Assembly: GCF_000006565.2 (NCBI RefSeq)
Contig: NC_031476.1
Span: 3,310,458-3,374,457 of the forward strand
Direction of reading: 5' to 3'
Source: Toxoplasma gondii ME49
Lineage: Eukaryota; Apicomplexa; Conoidasida; Eucoccidiorida; Sarcocystidae
DNA length: 64,000 bases
Part shown: one piece after another, positions 33,753-44,706 of the stretch
Layout: every line of letters starts with the position of its first letter
How positions within the stretch are numbered: the stretch's first letter is position 1
The notes under the pieces: model-generated
What the model was told of the DNA's origin: nothing
What the model saw: only the letters and a program-made list of their open reading frames with translations
Databases searched by the model: none
Made by a program: the position numbers and the translations under genes

Positions 33753-35150
33753 GTTCTGTTCTGATTCTGAGGCACACGTTTGTGAGTGGCAGCCATGCGA
33801 ATTTGCTCCTCCAGAGGCCACTTTTCTGGTCCGTCCGACCTTGTCGATTCGACCTCGCGCAGGATATACGCTACATTACGGAACGTTAGGTTGCCGATAT
33901 TCCCTTTTCCCAATAATAATATCGGAAAGCGTCGCTGCGACGATGCCGGACAAAACCTATGAGAACCGTCCCACTGTTGTCTAGAGTGACTGGGCACAGG
34001 CTATTCAACTTTCTACAGAATAACAAACGTCCGCGCCCAGTGCTTTCGGGCCGGAGCTGGTAAGAGTCTTATACTCGCGAGTTGTAATTAATTCATTATC
34101 CGTACAGAGGCGCCTCGACGGGAAAATGTTTACGGCGTGTGCGAATGGAACGCATGCAGCATGGCCAGAAACCGGCCTTGACGTTACTGTAAAAATCCAC
34201 GAAAGTCCAAAGAGAGATGAAAGGTGTCTTACCATCGTAACGGGCACGTAAGCATCTGTGGCTCCTGTCAAGGAAGTGTCTTTTCAACCGTCACTCGGAG
34301 AGGTTAGGGCGCGGCACCCCTATCTTCTACTCTCCTGACAATCACTTGGGAGTAAACACGACAGAACTAAGAAGCGGGGCAAGCGTGTAGCGGAAGTTAG
34401 GAACCACCGGGTCTAGTACCACGGACGTCGAACTCCATGACACTGCAAACAGGCAAGCAGGCACATACACACACACGCAGAGCCTGTGATAATAGTGAGG
34501 ACACAGATGCGTCGTCACAAAACGGTTTCCCCCACATGCAGGACAACGATTGAGTTACGCTGGATAAGCGAGCAGCGAAAGCAGTCCAAGGGCTTTCCAG
34601 AGTGGATCACGTTTTACAGTGGCAGATCGAAATGGAGAGAATGTTGCTTGGCCGTTTCAGTCTCCGCCTTAGCGAAGACAACTTGCCTATGTATTTTGAA
34701 CGATTCTACGTTTTGGCTTCGTTCTCCTATTCCCTAGCACCTTTAGTTAAATTTTGTGCCCTTATCCTAGGAACGCAACACGCACGCCGCCGGCAGGCGT
34801 CCACCTTACAGTTGCGTGTGTTGAGCACGACAGTTTGGGACCTCATGCTTTTAACTCCCTAGAAAGGGGGAAGCAGATCACCAAAGAATGCCTGACCTAC
34901 TGCGACGGACTCCTCGCAAATATGGTAACTTCCCATCCGAAGGAAAACTCAGATAAGCACATCTCACCGGTACTGCCTGCCTTTCGAGTCAGTCATGAAC
35001 GCTCGACCTGAGCAAAACAAGAGCGACACACGAAGCAACGTGCTTGGCGATTTTTGTCCCTCTGATGTGAAAGGTAGATCCGCATCGTTCCGGCGCAAAT
35101 ATTATACATATGCAAATGTGTCAGTGGCAACCCTCAAGGGAATTGTGTAG
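33753..35150 (+). CDS. Short-intron gene of unknown function, 5' end unresolved
   Basis: A phase-consistent chain of exons is 33753-33884, 34041-34059, 34108-34236, 34301-34351, 34401-34494, 34555-34690, 34771-34924 and 34989-35150, ending at TAG. Introns are 156, 48, 64, 49, 60, 80 and 64 nt, resembling the gene at 1386-3665 rather than its neighbours. Readable segments include CEWQPCEFAPPEATFLVRP, MFTACANGTHAAWPETGLD, AAKAVQGLSRVDHVLQWQIE and ITKECLTYCDGLLANM. The first exon has no Met and its upstream partner was not found; it begins only 12 bases after the stop of the previous gene. Cys residues occur at intervals, as in extracellular proteins, but no signal peptide is available to test that. 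No family is recognised. Individual junctions, especially the weaker donors at 33885 and 34691, may be wrong. Confidence 0.4.
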
Positions 35151-36545
35151 CCAGCTGATGTACGCAGCGGCCTAGACCCCGAATGCTGTAAACAAAGAGA
35201 CCACAGACCGTACCCACACACACTCTCTCTTAGCCTATCGGTAGAGTCTGGAGCTTCACGACCAGCTGGGGTCTCTCAGGAACAGTCGCCTGCACGAATC
35301 ATCCTTTCATGTCAGCGACAGTATTATAATCAAAATGTATCGCAAACACTATACCAAGGACTCGCAGCAGAGGCCTCTCCGAATGCTTGTAATGAAGAGC
35401 ACATTCCACGTTTTCCCCGAAACGAAAAAAACTTTCGAGGGAACCGCCAGCGACATTGGCCGAGGCTTCGATGAAAATATCAAAAGATGTAAGCGTTCCT
35501 CACACGTCGTCGCGTCCGAAATGACCGCAAAGGACTGAGCTAAAGCGACTCGAATCTCCCCTTGTTACAGGCATCCGCAAGGTCTGGACTCAGTACTGTC
35601 TCTGCAAACAACCCGAGCTGCTGGGGTACCAAGGGCGAGGACAGAATCCTACCTAGGTCGTCGTACAGAATAGGACTGGGAGATGGTGAAGCAGCGTAGT
35701 TATCTCGACGAAACCTGGTAAATGAACGACACAGAAACAGGAGACCCATACCCGGAGGCGTCCGGTGAAGCAGCACGCGTTCTGACCCGACTGGCGCCTT
35801 TTAAGTCAACGTAGACTGACATATGAGCGATGCAGATAGGCTCCCGATGTCCGACACACTTGTGTCCAGCCAAGTGTGTGTATGATACCGAGTAACCGAG
35901 AACGCGAACGACCGCAGGTAGCTGCATGCAGTCTGGCAGACTCAGAACAGCACCATCACCAGTAGGTGAAATTGATAAGCGCCAACCACGACCTCTTTTC
36001 GTTGCGTCATCACCGTTATACTCCGCAGCGGGTTTGCTCACTTTGCATGTCGATACACCCCGTAGACAAGAAGGCAAGGGAGCAGAAGCAGCGGAAGAGT
36101 GCGGAGCAGCGCATGAGGAAGGGGAGAGAAGCCAGGAGGGGGCATGCCGCCTCCGGGCGCTTGTGTTCTCGGTGCGCGAAAACCTCCAAATGAGGAAGTG
36201 AATCCGCTTCTGGTCCGTTGATTCTGCATAAATAATATAGAATGAAACGAAAAAAACCGATTTCCGTCTCGCCACATAAACGAGGGAAGCGGGCACCGAT
36301 AATATCACGCCGTGTCAGAATCTTCGCTGCCATCTAACGCATCATGCAATACTGTTATTTATTGCACGAGCGAGTGAGTTGCACTGATCACAAAAGCTAG
36401 CTTGCCTCGGATTGAATCCCACGCATCACTCCCAGAGAAAGCTCCGCCCTGTATTTTGCTCGCTACCGGACCCACACCGGATCATCGTGACGGTGGACGC
36501 CTGACTGCCGTTACGACTCCAACACCCGCGTGTCACTGCATCTGG
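35151..36545. other. Convergent intergenic region, one small open frame
   Basis: Between the + strand gene ending at 35150 and the J-protein gene on the - strand. A short + frame from the ATG at 35335 reads plausibly (KSTFHVFPETKKTFEGTASD) to a good donor (GTAAGC) near 35490, but no partner exon was found. The minus frame 36308-35700 is long but has no coding character. Confidence 0.3.
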
Positions 36546-37389
36546 CTAAGATCCGCACCAGCCCCCAATCATCCATTCGGCAGCAACTTCTTGATTCTCC
36601 CTATCCTGAAAACTCGTCACAACTCTTCTTCATGTGCTGGCTTGCGTTCCGCTTCGTGCTTTCCGGCTTCGTCTGCGGAAGCTTACCTCCATGTCCTTTA
36701 ACGCCTGGTCCCTTTCCCGCTGTATCCGTTCTACCTGTTCTCTGAAATGCTGGTCGAATTCTCGCTCGCCTCTCCACTCAGCGCCTCGAAAGCCGTGTCT
36801 GCGTCCGGAAGCGTACCCGCCCTCTCCACCAACGGAGCTCGGGAGAGTCGCATCGTAGTCAGCGCGTTTCTCCGCATCTCGCAGCACAGCGTACGCTTCT
36901 TGTATTCTCTTGAACTTCTCTGTGCTGGATGCGCTTACGTTCAGATCAGGGTGATATTGTTTGGCTAGGCGAAGGTACGCCGACCTGATTGTGCTGGCCG
37001 GCGCGGTCCGAGAGACTCCTGCAGCCGTTGACAAACAGCAATGAATCAAGCCACGCCGGGTGTGCGTCGTTCGCGTGAGCGAGCAGTGTATGTACACGCG
37101 ACACAAGTGGGACACCGTTCACACTGCCGCTTCACCAGCATCCCAGCCTCGATCGTAACCGACAAAAAAACAGTCTCGAGGTCGCGGAGAGCTGAAGCAA
37201 AATTAGCGTAGCTGTCTAAAAAAGCAATGGAGGCGAGTTCTGATACACAGGTAGCGCAGAGAGTGTGGTTATGTGAATCTCGTAACCGCAGTCACACTCA
37301 GTGTCTAGGTTCTCCCGTTTCCAGGACCCTGGCAAGGAGCCTTAATTCTTACCTAGAGTGACGTAGTGGTTGGATTTCTCATTTGACAT
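36546..37389 (-). CDS. Small J-domain (DnaJ/Hsp40) co-chaperone, 142 residues
   Basis: Exons, right to left: 37389-37353, 37018-36687 and 36605-36546; total 429 nt, with good GTAAG donors and matching phases. The start ATG at 37387-37389 gives MSNEKSNHYVTLG, so the J domain begins almost at the N terminus. The J domain follows: STIRSAYLRLAKQYHPDLN with the diagnostic HPD, then FKRIQEAYAVLRDAEKRADYD. J domains stimulate the ATPase of Hsp70 partners. After a Gly-rich hinge comes a charged helix (FDQHFREQVERIQRERDQAL) and a short tail ending GGWCGS. There is no Gly/Phe domain, zinc-finger or C-terminal substrate domain, so this is a type III J protein. No targeting peptide or membrane helix is visible, and its location and Hsp70 partner cannot be told. 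Confidence 0.8.
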
Positions 37390-38614
37390 TTTCGTTCGGG
37401 TTGTATTCACGTTGCCTCGGGGGCCGCTGTTCACCAGGCATTTCGCCCGCTGGATGCCAGATCACAACAACCCAGATAGACGAAACGCAAAAACAAACGC
37501 CTCAAGAAACACCAGCCGAAATCCCGAAAGCGGCTGCTCCTTGACGGTGTAGCGCCGCATTTCACTGTATGCCTTTTCTGTGCCAAACGACTGAGGATCC
37601 AGGCCGCAAGCATTCATTCAGAAAAATGAATCACACGACATTTTAACTCTCTAACGAAAGCAGGCTTGCCTTTCATCTCTCCGCCATCAGCGCCTTTTGC
37701 CCAAAAACTCGAGAGGCGCCACGAGAAACGACCTAAGTGGGACGGCAACAAGAATCATGAGACTCGCAGCAGAAAGCCTTTATATGAAGAACAAATTGAA
37801 CAAATAAGGCAACATCGAACTTTAACGGCGCCTCATTCAACGCGCGAGGGGCATGCAGGCAGGGTCTGCGAACACCCGCTTGAAATCTGTACAGAGGCAG
37901 CCGAAGATCGGCCTGTTTGCGCGGCAGAACGAAACAAACAGCGACAACTTCAAGGAATCTCAGTCTCAGATGCAGATGACAACTAGAAGCTTTTGGATCC
38001 CGACACAAGGTGTCTTCCCCTTTCAGCAACGTTCCAGAACTGCAGTGCTGGGCTAGACGTTCGAGTAGCGGAAAGTTAGGGAAGCACAGCAGAGGAACAA
38101 TAACGAGGTAAGAACCAACAAAATAAGCACGCACAATAAAAACACACAGAACCGGCACAGCTCCTCCTTTTTCATGGAAGGATGAGACAGCTGGAGCGTC
38201 GGCACCCTTCGCCAAAAGTGTATCAATCGCGGCAGTTAGAGCGGCTTTTGTCGTTTTCGTGACAATGGACTGTATTTTCATACAGTAAAAGGCACTGCAA
38301 ATGGGTAGAGAAGGAGTCTGTGGAAGAAAGCGGAAGCTAAGCACTCGGCGCGTTTAACGCTGTCGTTTTTTTTCGTGTGAACAGTCGGTTGCATGCGTGA
38401 AGACATCCTGTCGCGTCTCCGCGGCTGACGTCAGAGTTGTTAGGCAAATTCTCCACAGATCTAGATTGCCGTGCATTCCTCGAGGTAGAAACCCGTTCGA
38501 ATGTATGGCTTCTTAGTTCTCTGCATTGCGATACAGTTTCTGTATTCGGCGGCGCTTGCCCTTCAGTGCACGTTTCGTCGCGTGTAGGACCGTGTCGACT
38601 AACGGACATCATGA
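37390..38614. other. Between the J-protein gene and 38.6 kb, no firm gene
   Basis: This stretch includes the J-protein promoter. Competing open frames lie on opposite strands at 37.67-38.28 kb: a charged plus frame (37666-37986) and a minus frame with a membrane-like segment, listed separately. Nothing else is visible. Confidence 0.3.
37733..38281 (-). CDS. Possible small membrane protein, weak
   Basis: A minus-strand frame from an ATG at 38281 (MKIQSIVTKTTKAALTAAID) runs 182 codons. It contains one hydrophobic segment (LCVFIVRAYFVGSYLVIVPL) that could span a membrane. After this segment the composition becomes irregular and Cys/His-rich, and the plus strand is open in part of the same region. 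If real, only the first half is likely to be coding. No family resemblance. Confidence 0.22.
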   Translation of the reverse strand: MKIQSIVTKTTKAALTAAIDTLLAKGADAPAVSSFHEKGGAVPVLCVFIVRAYFVGSYLVIVPLLCFPNFPLLERLAQHCSSGTLLKGEDTLCRDPKASSCHLHLRLRFLEVVAVCFVLPRKQADLRLPLYRFQAGVRRPCLHAPRALNEAPLKFDVALFVQFVLHIKAFCCESHDSCCRPT

Positions 38615-38666
38615 GTGTCGGGTGTCACTAAAGAACCGCTTCGCTTCCTCATTTGTGGTTGTCACA

Positions 38667-39314
38667 GAGTCGCTCGCTTTTCCCGTTGGGCAAAGCATCG
38701 GCCGTCTGCCTTCTCGGCGGTATTTTCTTCTGCACCACCAGGGATTCGTGGCTCGTTGACCTTGGGGAAAACCGTTGCTTCGGCAAGCGCGCAAGACACC
38801 GAACTTCTCTTTGGCGGACGTGCTTCTTTCTCCGATAAATTTGCGTCGATCCACACACTATCGAACTTCGCGCTCCCTCGAAGACGTAGGAAGCCTCATT
38901 GGCTGCTGACTGGAGCCCACCGGTCCCATCCGTCAGAATCCCAAAGCGCTGACAGTGGTTACTGGGGAAAGACTTTTTTCGGCTCACCGTCCTCTACTCG
39001 TGAAAGTCATCCAGAGCCTAAGGGCTGCACATTCACCGCTTTTGGAAAGGAAAAGTGGAGCTCCTCATTCCGCGGCTAAAGGGTTTGGTTCCAGCCCCCC
39101 TCTCGGCGTCTGCGTCTCATCAGCGTCGTCGTCCAGCGAAACTAAGAGCGGTTTTCGTCACGACAGGCGGCCCGTTGATCCGTGCACATTCGCTCCGGCC
39201 TCTATTTCGAACGTATGTGCGAATCCCCTAAAAGAAATTCCGAATATCGAAGCGTATCTGCAAGAGGCGGAAGCAGACCTGCGCGGTGTGACAGCATCCT
39301 ACACGGATCTTTAG
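38667..39314 (+). CDS. Probable gene fragment, unknown
   Basis: Two overlapping + frames here both read like protein in parts: one up to about 39054 (SFSDKFASIHTLSNFALP, then SADSGYWGKTFFGSPSSTRE) and one from about 39095 to the TAG near 39314 (NPLKEIPNIEAYLQEAEADL). They join in phase if a 40-nt intron, 39055-39094, is removed. A frameshift or another splice arrangement is equally possible. The 5' end is unresolved; an acceptor at about 38666 (TTGTCACAG) is a candidate. No function can be proposed. Confidence 0.33.
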
Positions 39315-39779
39315 CATCAATCGGGATCCTATGTCGCCACCCAATAAGGCAGTCACACATAAATATGTCTTAGGAGAACTCTCAAACGATTTACCGAACA
39401 TATTTGCCGATTAAGACTCCACCCGAATTCCTGAGACACACAAGGCAAGATTTGCAAGCATTCCTCCTCCCCGTACACATGCTTTCTTCAGCTCTTTGTG
39501 CGTAGAAGCATGGCCAGCATGTGTCCTGTAACGCGCCAGTCATCCATGCTTGCAGGAGGTAGTTCCAAAGCCCACAGGACACCCACAGGCCCATTCGTCT
39601 GGCCACGGAGCTGTCTTCGCAGGTTGTTCTATGTTGGAAACGACCGCATTCCCCTTCTCGTTTGCTTCGTTGTTTAACATCTCGCCGTCGGAGTTCGCCT
39701 TAACTGTCGCCTTCACGCCGCTTCCGCCGACGTCTGTCGAACCTCCGACTTTGTCCAAAGCTACGCGGAAAGTGGAAGC
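39315..39779. other. Upstream of the 904-residue gene
   Basis: No supported gene. It contains a C/T-rich stretch toward the right end, leading to the ATG at 39780, and probably holds the promoter and 5' UTR. Confidence 0.35.
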
Positions 39780-42494
39780 ATGTCGGACGAGTGCCAGTGG
39801 GCATTTTTCCCCACATTCGAGGTCTCCGAACTCTGGACATTCCCGACGATTTCTCGGTCTCCTACTTCCGGCGCCTCGCCTCGCGATGTGTGTCCCCGGG
39901 ATGACGACTCCGTTTCTGCAGGTGCAGACAGTTCCTTGCCCGACGACGTTTCTTCAGATTTAAATGGCGGAGAAAGCACTGACGAGAGCGACAACGCCGA
40001 CGGGCAGCTGGCGGCGTCCCGAGCCTGTGGACAGAGCAGATCCGGAGAACAGGAGAGACAGCCTGCATGCGGGAGCGCCCTACGCGTCCGAGGGACAAGG
40101 AGGAAGGAAGACCGAGAGCGGCAGAAGCCCAGAATCCCTGAGCTTGTTCTCCCGGCAGTTCCTTGCGGAGAGCCGTACACCACAATCGTCCTGGTCCCGG
40201 TGTGTCTCGGATGTCTGGTTTTTTCCTCAAATCCCCCTGCGCTTCCCGACAGTACGATAAGCTGTCGGATTGCGAGACACCCGGCTTTCTCCACGGAGTG
40301 TCTGGCGACGCTGAGTTTCCGCATGGCCTTCGCCTATTTGTGTAGAGAAACTTCGGGGCTTCGGGGGGGTGCAGAGAAGAGTCACTCGAAAACTCGAGAG
40401 CGAGAATCAACCTCTCGAAAGAGAGGAAGAAAGGAGGAATCCGAGAGGCAAGAACCAGGCGCGAGTGGGGAGACGGAACTGGCCGGTAATACTGGCGAAG
40501 AAGCCATTCTTTTTTGTGCACAGAAACTCCTCGTTGACAGACCCCCTTTAGAGCGGTTCATCCTCCCGCCAGCTGCTCGTGAAGACCAGAGGTTCCTGCG
40601 GGGGACCGCGTCAGATGGTGACTGCGGTGGAGGTATCAGGACCTGTCTTTCGTCTCCTGCGTGCATGCGCTCTTGTGGGTCGCCCACTTCCGACGATGCC
40701 GGTGATATTCCATCGTCTTCTTCGTGCTCATCCTGTTTGGCTTCTGCTTCATCTGCCTGCTCGTCGCGGGCCTCTGCGTCTTCACACTGCAGGTCTCGTC
40801 CATCCTCTTCGGCTCCTGCCTCTTCGCTGCGCCCCTCTCCTTCTTCAGATCCCTCTCCTCGTGCCTCCTCTTCCTCTAGCTGTCCAGCTTGCTCTTGTGG
40901 GTTGTCTTCTTGTCTGTCCACCGACTCCCCCGGTTCTCGCACGTCTGCTTCGGGGGTTCCCGATAAGTTCAAGAGATCCTGTGCATATTCCGGAAAGCCT
41001 CCACCATCCAAAAAACGACGACTGCTGCCTGCAGCACAGCTGGCCTCTCCAACGTGTACCCTCAAAGGACACGTGTATCGCTGCCCTTTAGAGCGGAAAC
41101 ACTCGCTTCCCACGCCGTCCGTTTTTTTAGAGAAAGACGGCTCTCTCTCGTCCTCAGCGCTTCGGATTTTATCGCGTCTCCACGTAAAGTATGTCCCCTC
41201 TGAGGATCCCCACAAAGTGACTAGCGGGTCCTCGGGCTTTGTACGCACTGCATCCTTCTCTGCGTCTGTCAAGTCTGGGCAACTCGGAGGCCGTGCGTCA
41301 CCGCCTCAGACAAAGACAGGCCTTAACCCGCTCATCTCTCTTCTCTGTTGTCTGCCTCTCCTCGAGCCTTCCTCGCGGCCTTCCTGCTTCTTCTTCCTCT
41401 CGCCGTCTGCACTTCTGACACCTTCTTCTTCTCGCGCGTCCTCCTCCTCTTCTTCTAAGCCTCCGTACCCGTCGGATCGCGTGAGGCCTGGAGGCCTGAC
41501 AGGAGACGCGTTCAAGTTATCTAGGCTTCAGCTGCTGTACGATTCGCTTCCCTTGTGTTGTCAGCCTCTCGCGTGCTCGTCATCGTTGGTGTCTCGTTTT
41601 TCGTCTTTGGATCAGTCATTCGGCGTCCCCTCTGCGTCGCCTGCCTTTGTCCCCATCAACACGTGGGCTTTCTTTCTCTCGCTGCTTGCCACCGTCACAT
41701 CTAGTCCTCTGCCTTGTGTCTCACCTTCTTCCGTTTCCCCCTCCTCCTCTTCTTTCGAATCGTCTGATGGCTTCTCGTCTCTCTCTCGATCGGCGTCGCC
41801 GCGCTTCAAGCGGGCTCTGGTCTTCGTCTTTGAGTTTATTCCTACGCTCTGTTGCTCTGCATGCTGTGAGGCGGACCACGCGGAGAGCCTCCGGAGACGC
41901 GGTGCAGAGCCGACAGCGAACGCAGTTGAGTGTAGGGGAAGCCAGGGCAGTAGCGAGACCAGCCGAATCGAAAACGTGCAGCGGGAAGACGATGCAGGAG
42001 GTTGCCGCCATGGGGCTGGTGAGGGAGAGAGACGCACCGAAGAGAAGGAGGGAGAACACCGCCTCGAGGCAGGCAGCACGGAACAGACGCGACAGCAAGG
42101 GCGAGAACCGGAAAGCAATGATGACGCGGGAATGCCGGTTTCAGATGAACAGAGAGGAGATCCGCAGCGACCGACAGGAAGGGTAGAGAGAGAAGAGAGA
42201 CGGGCAGCGAACGAGAACGACGGTTTTTGGGCGCGAATCTGCGGCGTTGAAAACAGCCAATTCATTCGTGTGTGTCGAGAGAGATTCTCCCGCGTCGTCA
42301 TGCTCCTGCCGCCGATCCCTGAGGCTTCTCACATCATGGGATGTGAAGAGATCAAAGGAGAACAGAGTGGGAGAGAGGAGACACATTCACAAGAGAACAT
42401 CGAGGCAGATGCCGAGCTCGCCTGGACAACATGGATTGAACAAGGGGGGCGTGTCGCTGAGCTTACCAATCCGGCATTCGATCGGCCATTTTAG
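39780..42494 (+). CDS. Single-exon Ser-rich protein of unknown function, 904 residues
   Basis: A single uninterrupted frame from the ATG at 39780 (MSDECQWAFFPTFEVSELW) to the TAG at 42492. No domain is recognised. The order is: a short hydrophobic-aromatic N terminus; an acidic Ser/Asp stretch; a segment that may be folded (CGEPYTTIVLVPVCLGCLVF, then CLATLSFRMAFAYLCRE); a charged helix; and a Ser/Cys tract of about 90 residues (about 40700-40980). Then come more Ser-rich sequence, a hydrophobic stretch ALVFVFEFIPTLCCSACC, a long Glu/Arg-rich region and a more conserved-looking end (FIRVCRERFSRVVMLLPPIP). Because hydrophobic segments are separated by low complexity, it may be a conserved core with coccidian insertions. 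The minus-strand frame 41272-40382 is its shadow. Confidence 0.6.
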   Translation: MSDECQWAFFPTFEVSELWTFPTISRSPTSGASPRDVCPRDDDSVSAGADSSLPDDVSSDLNGGESTDESDNADGQLAASRACGQSRSGEQERQPACGSALRVRGTRRKEDRERQKPRIPELVLPAVPCGEPYTTIVLVPVCLGCLVFSSNPPALPDSTISCRIARHPAFSTECLATLSFRMAFAYLCRETSGLRGGAEKSHSKTRERESTSRKRGRKEESERQEPGASGETELAGNTGEEAILFCAQKLLVDRPPLERFILPPAAREDQRFLRGTASDGDCGGGIRTCLSSPACMRSCGSPTSDDAGDIPSSSSCSSCLASASSACSSRASASSHCRSRPSSSAPASSLRPSPSSDPSPRASSSSSCPACSCGLSSCLSTDSPGSRTSASGVPDKFKRSCAYSGKPPPSKKRRLLPAAQLASPTCTLKGHVYRCPLERKHSLPTPSVFLEKDGSLSSSALRILSRLHVKYVPSEDPHKVTSGSSGFVRTASFSASVKSGQLGGRASPPQTKTGLNPLISLLCCLPLLEPSSRPSCFFFLSPSALLTPSSSRASSSSSSKPPYPSDRVRPGGLTGDAFKLSRLQLLYDSLPLCCQPLACSSSLVSRFSSLDQSFGVPSASPAFVPINTWAFFLSLLATVTSSPLPCVSPSSVSPSSSSFESSDGFSSLSRSASPRFKRALVFVFEFIPTLCCSACCEADHAESLRRRGAEPTANAVECRGSQGSSETSRIENVQREDDAGGCRHGAGEGERRTEEKEGEHRLEAGSTEQTRQQGREPESNDDAGMPVSDEQRGDPQRPTGRVEREERRAANENDGFWARICGVENSQFIRVCRERFSRVVMLLPPIPEASHIMGCEEIKGEQSGREETHSQENIEADAELAWTTWIEQGGRVAELTNPAFDRPF

Positions 42495-44706
42495 TGGCGG
42501 CTCTGACAATGCTTGTCAAGGTATCACGATGCGTTTGTGTAGAAGGATCGTCTCTTGTTTGTCGTGTGGTGCTAAGGGGGGGTATCGTTTATGTGGAATT
42601 TGTTAAAGGTTCGGGGGGTCTGGAGCAAACGTCGTGACGGCTTCTTTACTCTCTGCAAAGAGGCAACAAGAAGTCCCTGTCAAGGCTTTCTCACAACGGC
42701 CAGACCTTCTCGGAGCGCGTTCATGAACGGTTTGAGATCTACATTTAGGAATATAAACAAATGTGGATATCTGAAGATTGTGATTTAGATAGATATGTTA
42801 TTCGTAGAGATACACTTGGCATAGATGTAGATATAGTTGGATCAATAGTGCGCATGTGCATTTAGACAGTTGTAGAGAAGAGATCTACACAGTGGCGGAT
42901 ATCTGAAATCTCTCAGGTCGCGGCGGATACAGATGCCATTGGTAGCACCAGTCATTTTAGATAGATACGTAGAACTCCACATGTGTCAGCAACGCAGCGG
43001 ACTCTGGTTGTGAGACTTGCGTGCGGCTTTTAACCCTCCGTAGAGAGTATCTAGGATACTCCACGTGATGGTCACGTGCTTTGTGATTGCTGTACACGGC
43101 CACCCGACTGGACTGCTTAGGGCAGACAGAAGTGTTGCATCTGCAACCAGACACAGACGCAGCCGCTGGCAAAGAAATTCTTGTACCGTCGTAAAGCATG
43201 CAAACATTGGCACACCCGAACTGCATTCTCTCCGAAATTCGAGGAAGCTGTGGCTATTCCCACACGAGGCACGTTCGGCGACTCGGGCGAATTGAAGGCC
43301 TGTGCCGCAACAGTCGAATTTATCAGAGACTCAGAAAAGAACAGGATAAGGAGAAGAGACTCGTTGGCTATTCTCTGCAGTACATCAGGGCTCAGAGGGC
43401 AAGCATGGAAAACGTGTTGGCAATGAGTGCATCCATGCGAACGAGAAAGCACCACAAAAGTCAGTTTTGGTTACGAGATCGATAGGATGGCTGACCGGGT
43501 GATGAGTTCGTTGCCAATCAACGTGTAAGCAGAGAATCCACAGCAAGCGTGCAGAGCCGAGACAGTGCTGCATTGAGACGGGTGGAGACTCCGTGGAACA
43601 AAGTGTCTGTTTGTTCCGAGTATGTGGCAACGTATAAAGAATACACTGGAGTTTTTCACCTGCACAGGCAGCGCTGGGAATTTTGACTCACGTCAGAGTG
43701 TGTATCGTTTACACAGTAACCCGTCTTGTTGTCACGGGCTCTACATCCAACAACGCATCACGAGTTGAGTTCGTGCTTATCTCTTTCTTTTTTGTAACTC
43801 GAGAAAAAAGAGAACGCATGCCGTTTGTGCCGCCGCGACGCAAGTGAAGAGTTGTGGCACTTGACGCGGGTGGTTTCCCCAGCACGCAAGCTTCCTGAGG
43901 ATTGAGACTGGGGCCACATGAGGAAGTGCGACCTGGGGAGCTCATGTTCCTCCCTGTTGACTGTGTCAGTCGCCAACAGATTCCTTTGTTTCATTATTTG
44001 TTGGCCCTCTTATCTCCCGATTTTCAACCGTCTTGGTCGGTGCCCTATCCGCGCGCTGTATGACGATGAAACCGGGCACCTTTACCGGTTTCTCAGCTGC
44101 TGAGCATTTACTATTCTGGTTCCTCTCACTTGAGGTTTGTGCTGCTTTTTGTATGCGAGCGAAGGCTCACTGAGGTCTTTGCATTCGCAAAAGATGGTGG
44201 AATGCAGAAGAAAGCACTAACACAGAAGCGGGCGCAAAAGGCTCCATCAGGACGCACAGATTCACGCAACCCTCGCAGTGGAAAGCCACCAGGAATCAGA
44301 GGTTGCCTTCAATCGAAAACTGCTACTCTCTATCTGTGAAGCCCGAAATTGCACAACCAACCTCACTATCCACAGCAAGACATATATCAGTACCTGTACA
44401 TCGCAATATCTATACAGAACGCCACGTAGCACTCTCTCTTGCACGTGGCCTCACTACGTGTCTCACACTAAGTGTCACCATCCACATTGTCGCGTATCTA
44501 TCTCAACATCTATCAATATAAAACACCGCTGTTCTTGCTATCTCACAACATGTCCCACTACCTATCTCGCTACCGCTTTCCAAGGAGCTACACGCTCACG
44601 TGAGAAAAAACATGGTCTCGTCACCGGGAAGTGACCATGCGCTCCCTCTATAGACGGCCTCCCGTTCGATAACGTTAGACATTTTCATGCTCCTCACGAG
44701 GGCTGT
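42495..44706. other. Convergent intergenic region, no firm gene
   Basis: Between the 3' ends of the 904-residue and 2206-residue genes. AT-richer near 42.73-42.96 kb. A + frame near 43.2-43.48 kb has a helix-like segment (RLRKEQDKEKRLVGYSLQYI), but the minus strand is open in the same place and no splice partners were found. The stretch 44.3-44.6 kb consists of short repeated CTATC-like words without exact tandem order. Confidence 0.3.

Noticed and set aside
35700..36308. 202-codon minus-strand frame
   Set aside because: No codon structure or motif; it overlaps conflicting plus-strand frames and lies in the convergent intergenic region.
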